This document shows positions 33,079 through 43,036 of a stretch of 50,103 nt of DNA, piece by piece. Origin of the DNA: Croceicoccus mobilis. GTDB taxonomy: Bacteria > Pseudomonadota > Alphaproteobacteria > Sphingomonadales > Sphingomonadaceae. Position numbers and translations under genes: made by a program. Every line of letters begins with the position of its first letter. The first letter of the stretch is position 1. Location: positions 1 through 50,103 of the forward strand of contig NZ_LYWZ01000010.1 of NCBI RefSeq assembly GCF_001661965.1, given 5' to 3'. The notes below the pieces were generated by a model. It did not search any database. It was not told the DNA's origin and was given only the letters and a program-made list of their open reading frames with translations.

Positions 33079-34032
33079 TTAATCACCGACCGTGTTTTTC
33101 CCGTTGTTGGGTGCCGGGTGGGCAGGGATCAGCGCATCATCGCAGTCCGTAGCGAGGCAGGGCTCGAAAGTGACATGTGCGATGCCGAAATCCTTTTCCA
33201 GCATCGCCCGCGCGCGTCGCTTGACTCCCTCGAATGCTGTTTGGGAGTAATCAACAAGAGTGAGATGGGCTTCGAGCGCCCGGTGATGTTCTCCCAGATT
33301 CCAGACATGGACGTGGTGAATATCCTGCACGCCGCCAAGCGCGCGCAGGTTTTCAACCATCTGATCAAATTCCACCTCGTCCGGCACTGCTCCCATCAGC
33401 AGACGAACGGTTCGCGGTAGGAGCGTCGCGCCCTGCCAGATGACATAGGCCGCGATGATGAGAGTGATGATGAGATCGGCGACGACGAGATCGTATAGAA
33501 TAATTAGCACTCCGGCGACGATCACACCGATCGAGGCCAGCGCGTCCGAAACGTTATGAAGGAAGGCAGCCTTCATGTTAATGCTGTCATGCGCGCCGCG
33601 ATAGACAATGAATGCGGTGACGAGATCGATGACAAGTGCGATCCCGGCAACCCAGATCACGGTCCAGCCTTCGACCGGCTGCGGCGCGGCGAAACGGTTG
33701 ATCGCCTCAACGATCAGATAGAATCCGATGATCAGCAAGGTCGTCAGATTGATGAGTGCGGCGACCACTTCTCCCTGGGCGTAGCCGAAGGTCATCAGCT
33801 TGTCCGCCGGACGCCGGCCTATGCGTCGCGCAAACCACGCAAGACCAAGAGAGGCCGCATCGCTGAAGTTGTGCAATGCATCCGCGATAAGCGCCAGTGA
33901 CCCTGAAAGGATGCCGCCGACAATCTGGGCAAGGGTCAGGAGGACATTGATCGCGACCGCGAGGATCAGCTGACGATCGCTAAGGTTTTCCTCGCCGTGA
34001 CTGTGGCCAGCTTGATCGTGCGAGTGCGCCAT
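33079..34032 (-). CDS. CDF zinc/cadmium/cobalt efflux protein, CzcD/ZitB-like
   Basis: This inner-membrane antiporter of about 317 residues exports divalent metal in exchange for protons. It has a His-rich N-terminus (HSHDQAGHSHGEEN) and six membrane helices. The metal-site motifs HNFSD (TM2) and HNVSD (TM5) are both HxxxD, typical of Zn transporters. A cytoplasmic C-terminal domain carries DIHHVHVWNLGEHHRALEAHL. The ATG at 34032 overlaps the upstream stop (TGATG). GTG at 34035 is an alternative. Confidence 0.94.
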   Translation of the reverse strand: MAHSHDQAGHSHGEENLSDRQLILAVAINVLLTLAQIVGGILSGSLALIADALHNFSDAASLGLAWFARRIGRRPADKLMTFGYAQGEVVAALINLTTLLIIGFYLIVEAINRFAAPQPVEGWTVIWVAGIALVIDLVTAFIVYRGAHDSINMKAAFLHNVSDALASIGVIVAGVLIILYDLVVADLIITLIIAAYVIWQGATLLPRTVRLLMGAVPDEVEFDQMVENLRALGGVQDIHHVHVWNLGEHHRALEAHLTLVDYSQTAFEGVKRRARAMLEKDFGIAHVTFEPCLATDCDDALIPAHPAPNNGKNTVGD

Positions 34033-34898
34033 CACTTTTCTCCGCTATTTGCGATTTTGTTGCCGGCGGTATCCGGATGCTGAAGGATCGCATCGGAATT
34101 ATCGATTGCTCCGATCGCGGCGTTAAATCCGACTGCAATCATTCCGAACATCGCAAGCCCGGAGATGAAGGCCGCGAGTGCTGCCAAATTCAAACCTCCC
34201 AGTCTGCCCGGGATTTGCAGCAAAAAATGAACCGACCAGACAAGAAAGTATCCTGCGAGTAGAATTGCCAACCGCGCGTCCGCTGTTTCGCTCATGCCGT
34301 GGAGAAGCCAAAACCCGGCTACCGCTGCGGCAACAAAGGCGAGTGACAGAAAAACATGGATCGCTAGACGATCCATGCGTTTCATCGCGCTGTCGCGAAA
34401 TCCGGCTGTTGTCTTTCGCCCCACCAGGAAAAAGGTGATTCCAACCCCTAGTGTTGCTGCGAAACCGGCGAAGACAGACACGGCTGCTGCTGCACCCAGA
34501 GCGATGCCACCAAACCCCAGCGCAATACCGCCTTGAAGCGCAATGGTCATCTTCGGCCCGCGTCTTCCCACGGCGTCGGACAGGGTTCCAACTGAGTCGC
34601 GATGCGAAGCCCAGCCTCCGATCAGCACCGCCAGAAGATAGAGAGTCCCGCCAGCGGGGAGCAGGGCTGCGTCTATGAAGTCACCCCTTGCTTGTCCAAC
34701 TGCAGGACCGGTCAAAACAAGCGCAAGTGCGGCAAGGGCGCCAGAGTGGACGGCCGCCGCGAACCCATTTTCGTTCGGGGTAGGCCCGTGCTTTTCTTCC
34801 CAGACAACGCCAGCACCCAGGCCGAGGCTTGCCAGCATCGCCAAGGTCAGGATCGCCGACAAATCCTCAGTTACAAATATCTCGTGGACGAGGCTCAT
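34032..34898 (-). CDS. Hypothetical multi-pass membrane protein in metal operon
   Basis: This 288-residue protein has about seven or eight predicted membrane helices. I do not recognise the family. It has no HxxxD, CPx or other clear metal motif. It sits between two CDF genes with four-base or shorter overlaps on both sides, so it is translated with them. It may be a transporter partner or metal permease. Confidence 0.75.
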   Translation of the reverse strand: MSLVHEIFVTEDLSAILTLAMLASLGLGAGVVWEEKHGPTPNENGFAAAVHSGALAALALVLTGPAVGQARGDFIDAALLPAGGTLYLLAVLIGGWASHRDSVGTLSDAVGRRGPKMTIALQGGIALGFGGIALGAAAAVSVFAGFAATLGVGITFFLVGRKTTAGFRDSAMKRMDRLAIHVFLSLAFVAAAVAGFWLLHGMSETADARLAILLAGYFLVWSVHFLLQIPGRLGGLNLAALAAFISGLAMFGMIAVGFNAAIGAIDNSDAILQHPDTAGNKIANSGEK

Positions 34899-35524
34899 TC
34901 CCGTGTTTCGCCATGAACCGTTCCCGCCTCGTCGTGCTTGTCACTGTGCGCGTCGCGCAGGATATCGATCCCGCCGTAAAGAGCTATGCCAGCCACAGCG
35001 ATGCCGACCACAAGGTCCGGCCAGTTCGCGCCTGTGATCATAACGATGACGCCAGCGATGATAATCCCGCCGTTCGAAATGAAGTCATTGAAGCTGAATG
35101 TGGTGGCGGCCCGCATGTTGACGTCCTTGTTCTGCATCTTTTGCAACAGGCGAAGGCAATAGAGGTTCACTATGCCCGCGACGGCAGCCATCGCGATCAT
35201 CAGGATGCCACCCGGCTCAGAACCTTCAACAAACCGCCTGACGGCATCAGCAATCACTCCGCCGGCAAAGATCAAAAGCATGACGCCAGAAAAGCGCGCT
35301 GCGCCTCGCTTCCAGGAGCGCGGTCGACTCAGCGCAAGGAGACTGAGAGCGTAGACAAGCGCGTCCGACGAATTGTCGAGCCCGTTGGCCAAGAGCGCGT
35401 TCGAGTCCGCAAAATAGGCAACGACAAAGAAACCAACCGCGATTGCGACGTTGAGCCACAATACGATCCACAATGTGCGTCGCTTGTCCGCCGAATCCAG
35501 ATCGAAGTCATCGTTGCAGCTCAT
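34895..35524 (-). CDS. Short CDF-type cation transporter
   Basis: This 209-residue CDF-like protein has about six membrane helices but lacks the cytoplasmic C-terminal domain. The TM2 motif is GLDNSSDALVY (DxxxD rather than HxxxD). The TM5 region is SFNDFISNGGIIIAG. A Cys at position 3 and an acidic N-terminus could bind metal. It overlaps the P-type ATPase gene by four bases. The changed metal site suggests altered selectivity. Confidence 0.82.
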   Translation of the reverse strand: MSCNDDFDLDSADKRRTLWIVLWLNVAIAVGFFVVAYFADSNALLANGLDNSSDALVYALSLLALSRPRSWKRGAARFSGVMLLIFAGGVIADAVRRFVEGSEPGGILMIAMAAVAGIVNLYCLRLLQKMQNKDVNMRAATTFSFNDFISNGGIIIAGVIVMITGANWPDLVVGIAVAGIALYGGIDILRDAHSDKHDEAGTVHGETRE

Positions 35525-38016
35525 ACTGGCTTCTCTGCTATGTCTTTTGTGCTGCCCTTCTCTTTATACGCCAGAAGGCGAAGCGCATTGGCGACCACGA
35601 TTAGCGTTGATCCCTCGTGAACCGCGACAGCGGGGCCTATCCCGAGACCGAAAATGGTTGCCGGGATGAGCACGACAACAATTCCGAGACTGACGATCAT
35701 GTTCTGCCGGATGATTGACCGGGTTTGTCGGCTCAGATCGACGGCGAAAGGCAGTCGGGCGAGATCATCGGCCATCAGCGCGACATCGGCTGTCTCCAAT
35801 GCAACGTCCGAGCCGGCAGCCCCCATTGCTATTCCGACCGTTGCGTTCGCCATGGCCGGAGCGTCATTAACCCCGTCTCCGACCATCGCAACCTTGTCCT
35901 GGCCGGCAAGCTTGCGGATGGCCTTGACCTTGTCGTCGGGCATGAGATTGCCCCAGGCCTCGTCGAGGCCGACTTCCTTTCCAACCGCATCGGCCACTCT
36001 TTGGTCGTCGCCCGAGATCATGATCATTCGGGTGATCCCGAGGCCGCGCAACGCTTCGAGCGTCGCCTTTGCTGCCGCCCGCGGCGTGTCGAGCAAACCG
36101 ATCGCTCCAAGATCGCGCGTTTCCGAGCGAACGCCCATCGTCGTCCGCCCGCGCTCGCGCATGGACTCGATAGCATCCGACAGTTCGGCACCGAGCTGAG
36201 GGACCCCGTCTTGCCCGAACATTTCGAGCTTTCCGATCCACACCCGCTCACCGCCGACAAGCGCGGTGATCCCCTTGCCTGTGAAGCTTTCAAGACTTGT
36301 AGCTTCGGGCAGTGCCTCATCGCCAAGCCGCTGCTTGCCGTCCCTAACAATCGCCTGTGCTAGGGGATGATCGCTCAGATTTTCAGCCGCCGAGGCAATC
36401 GCAAGCAGTTCGTTTTCAGATACACCCTGCGCGGGTTGGACATCGGTCATGCGGGGCTCGCCTTCGGTAAGAGTACCGGTCTTGTCGAACGCGATGGCCT
36501 TGAGCGCGCCGAGATCCTCGAGCGGCGCGCCGCCCTTTACCAGAATGCCGCTGCGTGCTGCTCTGGCTACTCCGGACAAGACCGCGCTCGGGGTCGCGAT
36601 CGCCAAAGCGCAGGGGCTGGCAGCCACAAGCACCGCCATCGCCCGGTAAAAACTGTCGCGGAACGGCTCGTCGATGACAACCCAGGCGAAAAGGAGCAGG
36701 CCGGCCAAAGCGAGCACGGCAGGCACAAAAATTCGCTCAAAGCGCTGCGTGAAGCGCTGGGTAGGAGATTGCTGAGCCTCGGCTTCGCTCACCATTTGGA
36801 CGACCTTGGCGAGGGTCGTGTCACTCGATCGCCGGGTCACTTCCACTTCGAGCGCGCCCGATCCGTTGATCGTCCCTGCGAAGACGCGATTGTCATCCGC
36901 AAGATTGTCAGGATTTGCGCGCGCAGAAGCGATATTCGAAACCGCGCTCTTGTCGACCGGCACGCTTTCCCCGGTCACCGGAGCCTGATTGATGGCACTG
37001 ACGCCGTCCAAGATGAAGCCGTCAGCCGGAAGGCGTTCGTTCGGACGCACGATTACGACGTCGCCTAGCGCAAGCTCCTCGACCGGAACCTCAACGACGT
37101 CATCTCCACGTTTTACTCGTGCCGTTTCCGGCGCGAGCTCGGCGAGCGCCTCGATCGCCCTCTTGGCGCGGCCCATCGCGTAGTGTTCGAGCGCGTGGCC
37201 GAAACTGAACAGGAACAGCAATAGCGCGCCTTCGGCCCATTCCCCGAGAAAGGCGGCGCCCGCAGCGGCGACAAGCATGAGGCTGTCGATTTCAAACCGG
37301 CGCAGGCGCAAATTGTCCCACGCCTCTCGGACGGTAAAGAATCCGCCAAAGAAATACGCCGCGAGATAGCATGCGAATGGCAGCCATCCTGGATGCCCAG
37401 ACCATAGCTTCTCAATCCCGAACCCGGTCGCGAGAAATACGCCCGAGGCGAGCGAGAAATAGAGTTCGGTGTTCGCGCCGAAAATGCCACCATGACTGTG
37501 CCCGGCACGATCTTCATCATCGTGATCATGGTCTTTGGAAGAGTGCTCGGCGTTCCTGGCGACATCGCCCGCCAGAACCGACACGCCGAGGTTCTTGAGC
37601 TCGCCAGCAATCCTAGGCTCATCGGTTAGCTGACGGTCGTACTCGGCGATGAACCTCCCGCTCGCATCAGCATTTGCTTCGAGGATACCGGGTTTGCTGG
37701 CCAGCAGGTCCGCGACCGTTTGGGCACGGCGGGTGGAATTGATGCCATCGGCTTGCCAGACAACGTGTCCGTAGCGTTCGGAGATTTCCGCTCCGGCCAC
37801 ATGGGCCAACTCCTTGATGCGGGCGACAGTCAGGCGATCGGCATCGTATGATATCGCTAGTCGGGCGGATGCATCTTTCTCGCCGGGCAATATCGTGACC
37901 TCGTGCACGCCGATCCGCGAGCTGAGCAAAGACTGCAAGCGCGCGATGCAATGATCGGTTTCGCTCGGGATGTCGGGAAGGAGCGGTGAGACTTCGAGTT
38001 CGATGGTTCGCGTCAT
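35521..38016 (-). CDS. P1B-4-type heavy-metal translocating ATPase
   Basis: This 831-residue pump exports metal ions from the cytoplasm. It shows TGE (348-350), SPC in TM6 (467-469), DKTGT (D511), SDHP (549-551), GDGVND (713-718) and HEGST in TM8 (800-804). SPC plus HEGST marks the P1B-4 class (Co/Zn/Cd/Ni/Fe). The 180-residue N-terminus contains degenerate HMA-like repeats and the His-rich segment HSSKDHDHDDEDRAGHSHGG, although P1B-4 pumps often lack N-terminal metal domains. GGAAG precedes the ATG. Confidence 0.94.
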   Translation of the reverse strand: MTRTIELEVSPLLPDIPSETDHCIARLQSLLSSRIGVHEVTILPGEKDASARLAISYDADRLTVARIKELAHVAGAEISERYGHVVWQADGINSTRRAQTVADLLASKPGILEANADASGRFIAEYDRQLTDEPRIAGELKNLGVSVLAGDVARNAEHSSKDHDHDDEDRAGHSHGGIFGANTELYFSLASGVFLATGFGIEKLWSGHPGWLPFACYLAAYFFGGFFTVREAWDNLRLRRFEIDSLMLVAAAGAAFLGEWAEGALLLFLFSFGHALEHYAMGRAKRAIEALAELAPETARVKRGDDVVEVPVEELALGDVVIVRPNERLPADGFILDGVSAINQAPVTGESVPVDKSAVSNIASARANPDNLADDNRVFAGTINGSGALEVEVTRRSSDTTLAKVVQMVSEAEAQQSPTQRFTQRFERIFVPAVLALAGLLLFAWVVIDEPFRDSFYRAMAVLVAASPCALAIATPSAVLSGVARAARSGILVKGGAPLEDLGALKAIAFDKTGTLTEGEPRMTDVQPAQGVSENELLAIASAAENLSDHPLAQAIVRDGKQRLGDEALPEATSLESFTGKGITALVGGERVWIGKLEMFGQDGVPQLGAELSDAIESMRERGRTTMGVRSETRDLGAIGLLDTPRAAAKATLEALRGLGITRMIMISGDDQRVADAVGKEVGLDEAWGNLMPDDKVKAIRKLAGQDKVAMVGDGVNDAPAMANATVGIAMGAAGSDVALETADVALMADDLARLPFAVDLSRQTRSIIRQNMIVSLGIVVVLIPATIFGLGIGPAVAVHEGSTLIVVANALRLLAYKEKGSTKDIAEKPV

Positions 38017-38132
38017 TGCCTATTGCTTCCCATTGGAAATTGACCGCTCCCGGTGCCGCAGACCCGTAAGCTTGCAGGTTCGCGAAACCCGAATAGGGAC
38101 TAGCGAAGCCCGCATATTGCGTAACGAAAGCG

Positions 38133-38558
38133 TCAATGTGCGTCCTGACCTGCCGGCACTTTCAGCGAATTCGCTGGACAGCGGTGAAACGTGCGCGTGA
38201 CACCGCGATAATTGCGGGTTGTCAGTTTTTCGGCGGTGCGCTCTTCGATGGTAAGATGACGAACCCGCATCGGCCGTTCATGACCTTCAAATGGCATGTG
38301 CGCGTGGGTGTAAGCGATGGCATCGCCCTCGTCTCGCCAAATTCCGACGGCGGCGGGGCCACCGTCCGGAAGCTGCACTTCGGCATAATAGCCATCTGCG
38401 AAAAACACCCAGGCCGGTCCGCTATCACAAGACCGCGTTTCACCAAGGCTCCAGACACCGGCGATCGGAACAAGCGTGCTCTGATCCTGCGCCGATGCTG
38501 GAACACTTGAAAGTATCAGGGCGCCGGCAAGAGTCACACTGAGCTGGCTACTAATCAT
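38133..38558 (-). CDS. Secreted hypothetical protein downstream of czcA
   Basis: This 141-residue protein has a signal peptide (MISSQLSVTLAGALILSSVPASAQ). The mature part has two Cys (in RSCDSGP and FHRCPAN) and several His (YTHAHMPFEGHERP). It is likely periplasmic and may hold metal. I recognise no named family. The ATG at 38558 follows GGAGAG and lies 13 bp after the czcA stop. Confidence 0.75.
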   Translation of the reverse strand: MISSQLSVTLAGALILSSVPASAQDQSTLVPIAGVWSLGETRSCDSGPAWVFFADGYYAEVQLPDGGPAAVGIWRDEGDAIAYTHAHMPFEGHERPMRVRHLTIEERTAEKLTTRNYRGVTRTFHRCPANSLKVPAGQDAH

Positions 38559-38571
38559 TGATGCTCTCCAT

Positions 38572-41500
38572 TCACGTAACCTCTTGCAGCTCTTGCCGTT
38601 CCTCGGGAGTGACGTTGCGGCGCAGGCGGTCCCACCAGCGTTGACGCCACGTCCGGTCATCCTTTCTGGTGGCGAAGACGAGCTTCAGGATCGCGGGAAG
38701 GACGAACAAGGTGAGCGCAGTGGCGGTGATCAGACCGCCAATGACCACCGTTGCCAGAGGCCGTTGAACCTCCGCTCCAGTGCCGGTCGCGATCGCCATG
38801 GGGACAAACCCGAGCGACGCGACCAGAGCCGTCATCAATACTGGACGCAAGCGCGCCAGTCCGCCTTCCACGATGGCCTCATCGAGCGCCATCCCCTTGT
38901 CCAGACGCTGGCGTATTGCAGTCACCATCACGAGACCGTTGAGGGTCGCCACGCCCGAGAGGGCGATGAACCCGACTGCCGCCGAAACCGAAAACGGCAT
39001 TCCGCGCAGAGCCAGCGAGAAGATGCCGCCAGCGAGGGCGAGCGGGATCGCGCTGAAAACAGCCAGAGCGGGAACCCAGCCTCCGACTGCCATATAGAGC
39101 AACAGGAGAATAACCGCGAAAGCGATCGGGATAACGATCTGCAACCGTTCCTGCGCAGCCTGAAGGTTCTGGTACTGGCCGCCCCACTCGATGAAGGCTG
39201 CAGCGGGCAATTCGACCTGCGCCTCGACATTCGCCCTCGCTTCCTCAACGAAGGAGCCAAGATCGCGCTCGCGCACGTTGGAGGAAACGATCACCAGCCT
39301 GCGTCCCTGTTCACGGCGGACTTCGGCAAGGCCATCCACAACCCGGAATTCGGCGACCGAGCGCAGCGGTATGGTCGCTCCGTTCGGAAGCAGCACCGGC
39401 AATGCACCAAGCTGATCGAAATCATCGCGTGTCGCATCCGAAAGCCGAACGACGACCTCGAACCTTCGATCGCCTTCAAAGACCAGCCCGGCAGGCCGCC
39501 CGCCCAAAGCAATTGCGACGGATTGAGCGACGTCTTCGACCTTCAGCCCATATCGAGCGATCGTTGGACGATCGAAGGCAATATCAAGCGTTGGGAAACC
39601 GGTGACCTGCTGGACTTTAACATCCGCAGCTCCCTCGACCTCGCGCAAAATCCCGGCGACCTCGTTCGCTGCCGAGGTCATGGCGGTCAGGTCGTCGCCG
39701 TAGATCTTGACCGCGACATCGCCGCGCACGCCAGCGATCAGTTCGTTGAAGCGAAGTTCGATTGGTTGGCTGAACTCATAGAGATTGCCAACCAGGCCTC
39801 CCAGAGCACTCTCCATTTCTGCCACCAGATCATCTTTCGAAAGATCCGGGTCAGGCCATTCATCGCGCGGCTTCAGGATCACATACGCATCGGAGGCGTT
39901 GGGCGGCATCGGGTCGCTGGCCACTTCCGCAGTACCGGTACGTGAGAATACCAGCTGCACTTGCGGAAATTCCTCCAATCGATCTTCTACTCGCCGCTGC
40001 ATCGCCAGAGACCGCTCGAGAGATGTGGAAGGGATTCGCAATGATTGCACCGCGATATCGCGCTCGTCGAGCTGCGGTGTAAACTCGCTGCCAAGGAAAC
40101 TGAACACCAGAGCAGCAACGGCAAAAATGCCGGCACCGGCCCCGATCACCGGCCAAGGGCGGGCGATGGCTTTGCGGACAAGAGGCCCATAGCGTTCCTT
40201 GGCGATCCGGATCGGTTTGACTTCCTTCTCCGTCAGTTTTTTGTTCAGCAGGATCGCGATCATCGCCGGGACGAAAGTCAGCGAGAGTACGAATGCCGAC
40301 GCGAGCGCCAGCATGACCGTGATGGCCATCGGCGAGAACGTCTTGCCCTCGACTCCGGTGAAGGTCAGCAACGGTGCGAACACCAGAAGGATAATCGCCT
40401 GACCATAGACAGTCGGCTTGATCATCTCCTGCGCGGCAAGCCGCGTTTCCGTCAGCCGTTCGCCAAGTGTCAGGAGCCGGCCCTCATGCTCCTGTCTGGC
40501 CGCAAGACGTGCCACACTATTCTCGACGATAATCACGGCCCCATCGACGATCAGACCGAAGTCAAGCGCGCCCAGACTCATCAGATTGCCTGACACTCCG
40601 AGCCGGTTCATGCCGATCGATGCCATCAGCATCGAAAAAGGGATAACCAGAGCGGCGATAATTGCGGCCCGTATGTTGCCGAGCAAAAGGAACAGGATGG
40701 CTATGACCAGCAGCGCACCCTCGACGAGATTCTTCTCGACGGTCGCGATCGTTGCATCGACGAGAGACGAACGATTGTAGACGATTTCGGCTACCACACC
40801 TTGTGGCAGGGAGGCGCGGACTTCGTCAAGCCTCTCAGCGGCCTGGGCTGAAACAGTGCGGCTGTTTTCTCCTGCCCGCATGAGGACGGTACCAACCACA
40901 GCCTCGTCGCCATTCAGCGATGCAGCCCCGGTTCTGAGATCACCGCCAATGCTGACCGTTGCGACATCTCCCACGCGAATGGGAACGCCTCCACGTGTAG
41001 ATATGACTGCTTGCTCGATGTCCTGGACACTGCCGAGCCGTGCATCGACACGAGCCAGCAGGGCTTCTCCTGATCGCTCGACGAAATTCGCGCCTTCGGC
41101 AAGGTTGGCGGCTTCCAGCGCATCGATCACCTCATCGAATGAAAGCCCGTAGCCTGTCATGCGAGCAGGATCGGGCTGTACGAGATATTGCTTTCGGAAA
41201 CCCCCGATGGAATCGACACCGGCGACGCCATCGACCGACCGCATGAGTGGAGCGACCACCCAGTCCTGAATGGTACGCAGATAAGCAGCCTTAGCGACAT
41301 CGCTATCCAGCCTGTCACCGCGTTCGGTAACGAAGCTTCCGTCGGACTGCCAACCGACCGCATTGCCCTTCGGTGCTTCCTTGCCCCCCGGATGCTCGAA
41401 CTCGATCGTATACATGAGCACTTCGCCCAGACCGGTCGAGATAGGTCCCATTACCGGTTCTGCTCCTTCGGGCAGCGAAGCGGTGATCGGCGTCAGGCGC

Positions 41501-41883
41501 TCATTGACCTGCTGCCGCGCGAAATAGATGTCAGTACCTTCTTCGAAGATTGCAGTAACCTGGCTGAACCCGTTGCGCGAAATCGAACGGGTCATTTCCA
41601 GACCATCGATCCCGGCGAGACCGGTTTCCACCGGATAGGTTACCTGCGTTTCGACCTGGGAGGGGGAAAGGGCGGGCGCTTCGGTATTGATCTGCACCTG
41701 AACGTTCGTAATGTCGGGTACGGCGTCAATGGGAAGCCGAAGAAGGTTCATCACGCCATAGATGGCGACACCGATCGTCAAAACGACCATGGCCCAGCGA
41801 AAACGCACGGCCATGTCGAGGATCATGCCGATCAGGCCGTGGCGGTGCGAGTGCTCCGTTTCCTGCATGCGATCAGTGTCCAT
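38572..41883 (-). CDS. czcA: Heavy-metal efflux RND pump, CzcA/CusA family
   Basis: This 1103-residue inner-membrane RND transporter moves metal ions outward with CzcB and CzcC. Twelve membrane helices and two large periplasmic loops fit the family. The TM4 motif DFGLIVDGAVIIVEN is the HME signature of CzcA-type divalent metal pumps (Zn, Co, Cd, Ni). I chose ATG 41883 (MDTDRMQETEHSHRHG), overlapping the czcB end by 11 bp. The His-rich start may bind metal. Confidence 0.95.
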   Translation of the reverse strand: MDTDRMQETEHSHRHGLIGMILDMAVRFRWAMVVLTIGVAIYGVMNLLRLPIDAVPDITNVQVQINTEAPALSPSQVETQVTYPVETGLAGIDGLEMTRSISRNGFSQVTAIFEEGTDIYFARQQVNERLTPITASLPEGAEPVMGPISTGLGEVLMYTIEFEHPGGKEAPKGNAVGWQSDGSFVTERGDRLDSDVAKAAYLRTIQDWVVAPLMRSVDGVAGVDSIGGFRKQYLVQPDPARMTGYGLSFDEVIDALEAANLAEGANFVERSGEALLARVDARLGSVQDIEQAVISTRGGVPIRVGDVATVSIGGDLRTGAASLNGDEAVVGTVLMRAGENSRTVSAQAAERLDEVRASLPQGVVAEIVYNRSSLVDATIATVEKNLVEGALLVIAILFLLLGNIRAAIIAALVIPFSMLMASIGMNRLGVSGNLMSLGALDFGLIVDGAVIIVENSVARLAARQEHEGRLLTLGERLTETRLAAQEMIKPTVYGQAIILLVFAPLLTFTGVEGKTFSPMAITVMLALASAFVLSLTFVPAMIAILLNKKLTEKEVKPIRIAKERYGPLVRKAIARPWPVIGAGAGIFAVAALVFSFLGSEFTPQLDERDIAVQSLRIPSTSLERSLAMQRRVEDRLEEFPQVQLVFSRTGTAEVASDPMPPNASDAYVILKPRDEWPDPDLSKDDLVAEMESALGGLVGNLYEFSQPIELRFNELIAGVRGDVAVKIYGDDLTAMTSAANEVAGILREVEGAADVKVQQVTGFPTLDIAFDRPTIARYGLKVEDVAQSVAIALGGRPAGLVFEGDRRFEVVVRLSDATRDDFDQLGALPVLLPNGATIPLRSVAEFRVVDGLAEVRREQGRRLVIVSSNVRERDLGSFVEEARANVEAQVELPAAAFIEWGGQYQNLQAAQERLQIVIPIAFAVILLLLYMAVGGWVPALAVFSAIPLALAGGIFSLALRGMPFSVSAAVGFIALSGVATLNGLVMVTAIRQRLDKGMALDEAIVEGGLARLRPVLMTALVASLGFVPMAIATGTGAEVQRPLATVVIGGLITATALTLFVLPAILKLVFATRKDDRTWRQRWWDRLRRNVTPEERQELQEVT

Positions 41884-43036
41884 GTTCGGCTTCCTCTTTT
41901 TCGAGTTCGGCTTTGAGCAGGAAGGCATTCTCGGTTGCGATCCGCCAGTTCGCTTCGAGACCGGATTCGATCACCACGCGGCCTGCGGAACGTGCGCCGG
42001 TCACCACCGGACGGGTCTGGAAGCCGCGGCGCGTGCGCACGAAAACCACTTCCTGGCCGTCGAGTGACTGCACCGCGCTTTCGGGCACCGACATGCGGCC
42101 CGTGTCGACCTCGCCCGAAGGTCGGATGCGCGCTTGCAGGAAGGCACCTGGTTGAAGACCGGGGATGGACCGCGTGAGCGAAAGGACTGCCGTCGCGCTG
42201 CGGCTCTCAGGATCGAGCGATGGCGTGACGGAGCGGACCCGCGCTCCGATCTCGCGGTTTTCTGCAAGTTCCAGCGTGGCTTCATCGCCTGGCTGAATAC
42301 GGCTCGCTTCTGCAGAGGGGAGCGCGACTTCGATCTGCATCGCATTAGGATTCACGATTTGGTAGAGTTCCTCTCCCGCATCGACAAACGAACCAAGGAC
42401 AATAGGCGCCGCCGTTACCCGTCCTGCAAGAGGGCTGGTAACCGCCAAAGACCGACCGTCGCCACTCACGCCCGCTGCCGCAACCGCTGCCTGCGCGCGG
42501 GACAGTTCTGACTGGGCGACCTGGAGATTGGCGCGCACCGCTTCGAGATCCTGCCGCGCCGTAACATTGGCTTCGAAAAGCCGGCGTTCGCGCTCATAGG
42601 CGGCTGACAATTCGTTGACGCGCGCGCGCGCCGCGCTCAATTGCGATGCCAAAGCTGCCGCTTCCGCACTTTCGATACGCGCAATGGTTTCACCCTGCCG
42701 GACGTAATCACCCAGCGTTTTTTGAACGCTCCGCACCACGCCCGCCGCTCGCGCATCGATCCGCGCGCTGCCTGTGGGGCTAGCGGCGATTGTGGCTGGG
42801 AACACTAGCTCTACCGCCGAGCCCTCACCAACGGTCTCGACCATGATTTCGGAGCTTCGAATCTGCTCTTCGCCGAGTAGGACCAGTCCTTCCGGGAGAT
42901 CGCTTTCTTCGGTTTCCTCTTCGCTGTGCGGTTCTGCGCCGTTGTCCGGCCACAGCATTACAGCAGCCGCAAAAACAAGAATGATCAGGCCGATCAGTAC
43001 GGCCAAACGCTTACGGTTCATGGGTATTTTCCTCAT
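41873..43036 (-). CDS. czcB: RND periplasmic adaptor, CzcB/HlyD family
   Basis: This 387-residue membrane-fusion protein has an N-terminal membrane anchor (about 9-27) and an acidic stretch (EPHSEEETEESDLPEG). Lipoyl, helical-hairpin (about 115-175) and beta-barrel domains follow. It links CzcA to CzcC. The C-terminus ends in EEAEHGH, a possible metal-binding tail. It overlaps czcC by four bases. Confidence 0.94.
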   Translation of the reverse strand: MRKIPMNRKRLAVLIGLIILVFAAAVMLWPDNGAEPHSEEETEESDLPEGLVLLGEEQIRSSEIMVETVGEGSAVELVFPATIAASPTGSARIDARAAGVVRSVQKTLGDYVRQGETIARIESAEAAALASQLSAARARVNELSAAYERERRLFEANVTARQDLEAVRANLQVAQSELSRAQAAVAAAGVSGDGRSLAVTSPLAGRVTAAPIVLGSFVDAGEELYQIVNPNAMQIEVALPSAEASRIQPGDEATLELAENREIGARVRSVTPSLDPESRSATAVLSLTRSIPGLQPGAFLQARIRPSGEVDTGRMSVPESAVQSLDGQEVVFVRTRRGFQTRPVVTGARSAGRVVIESGLEANWRIATENAFLLKAELEKEEAEHGH

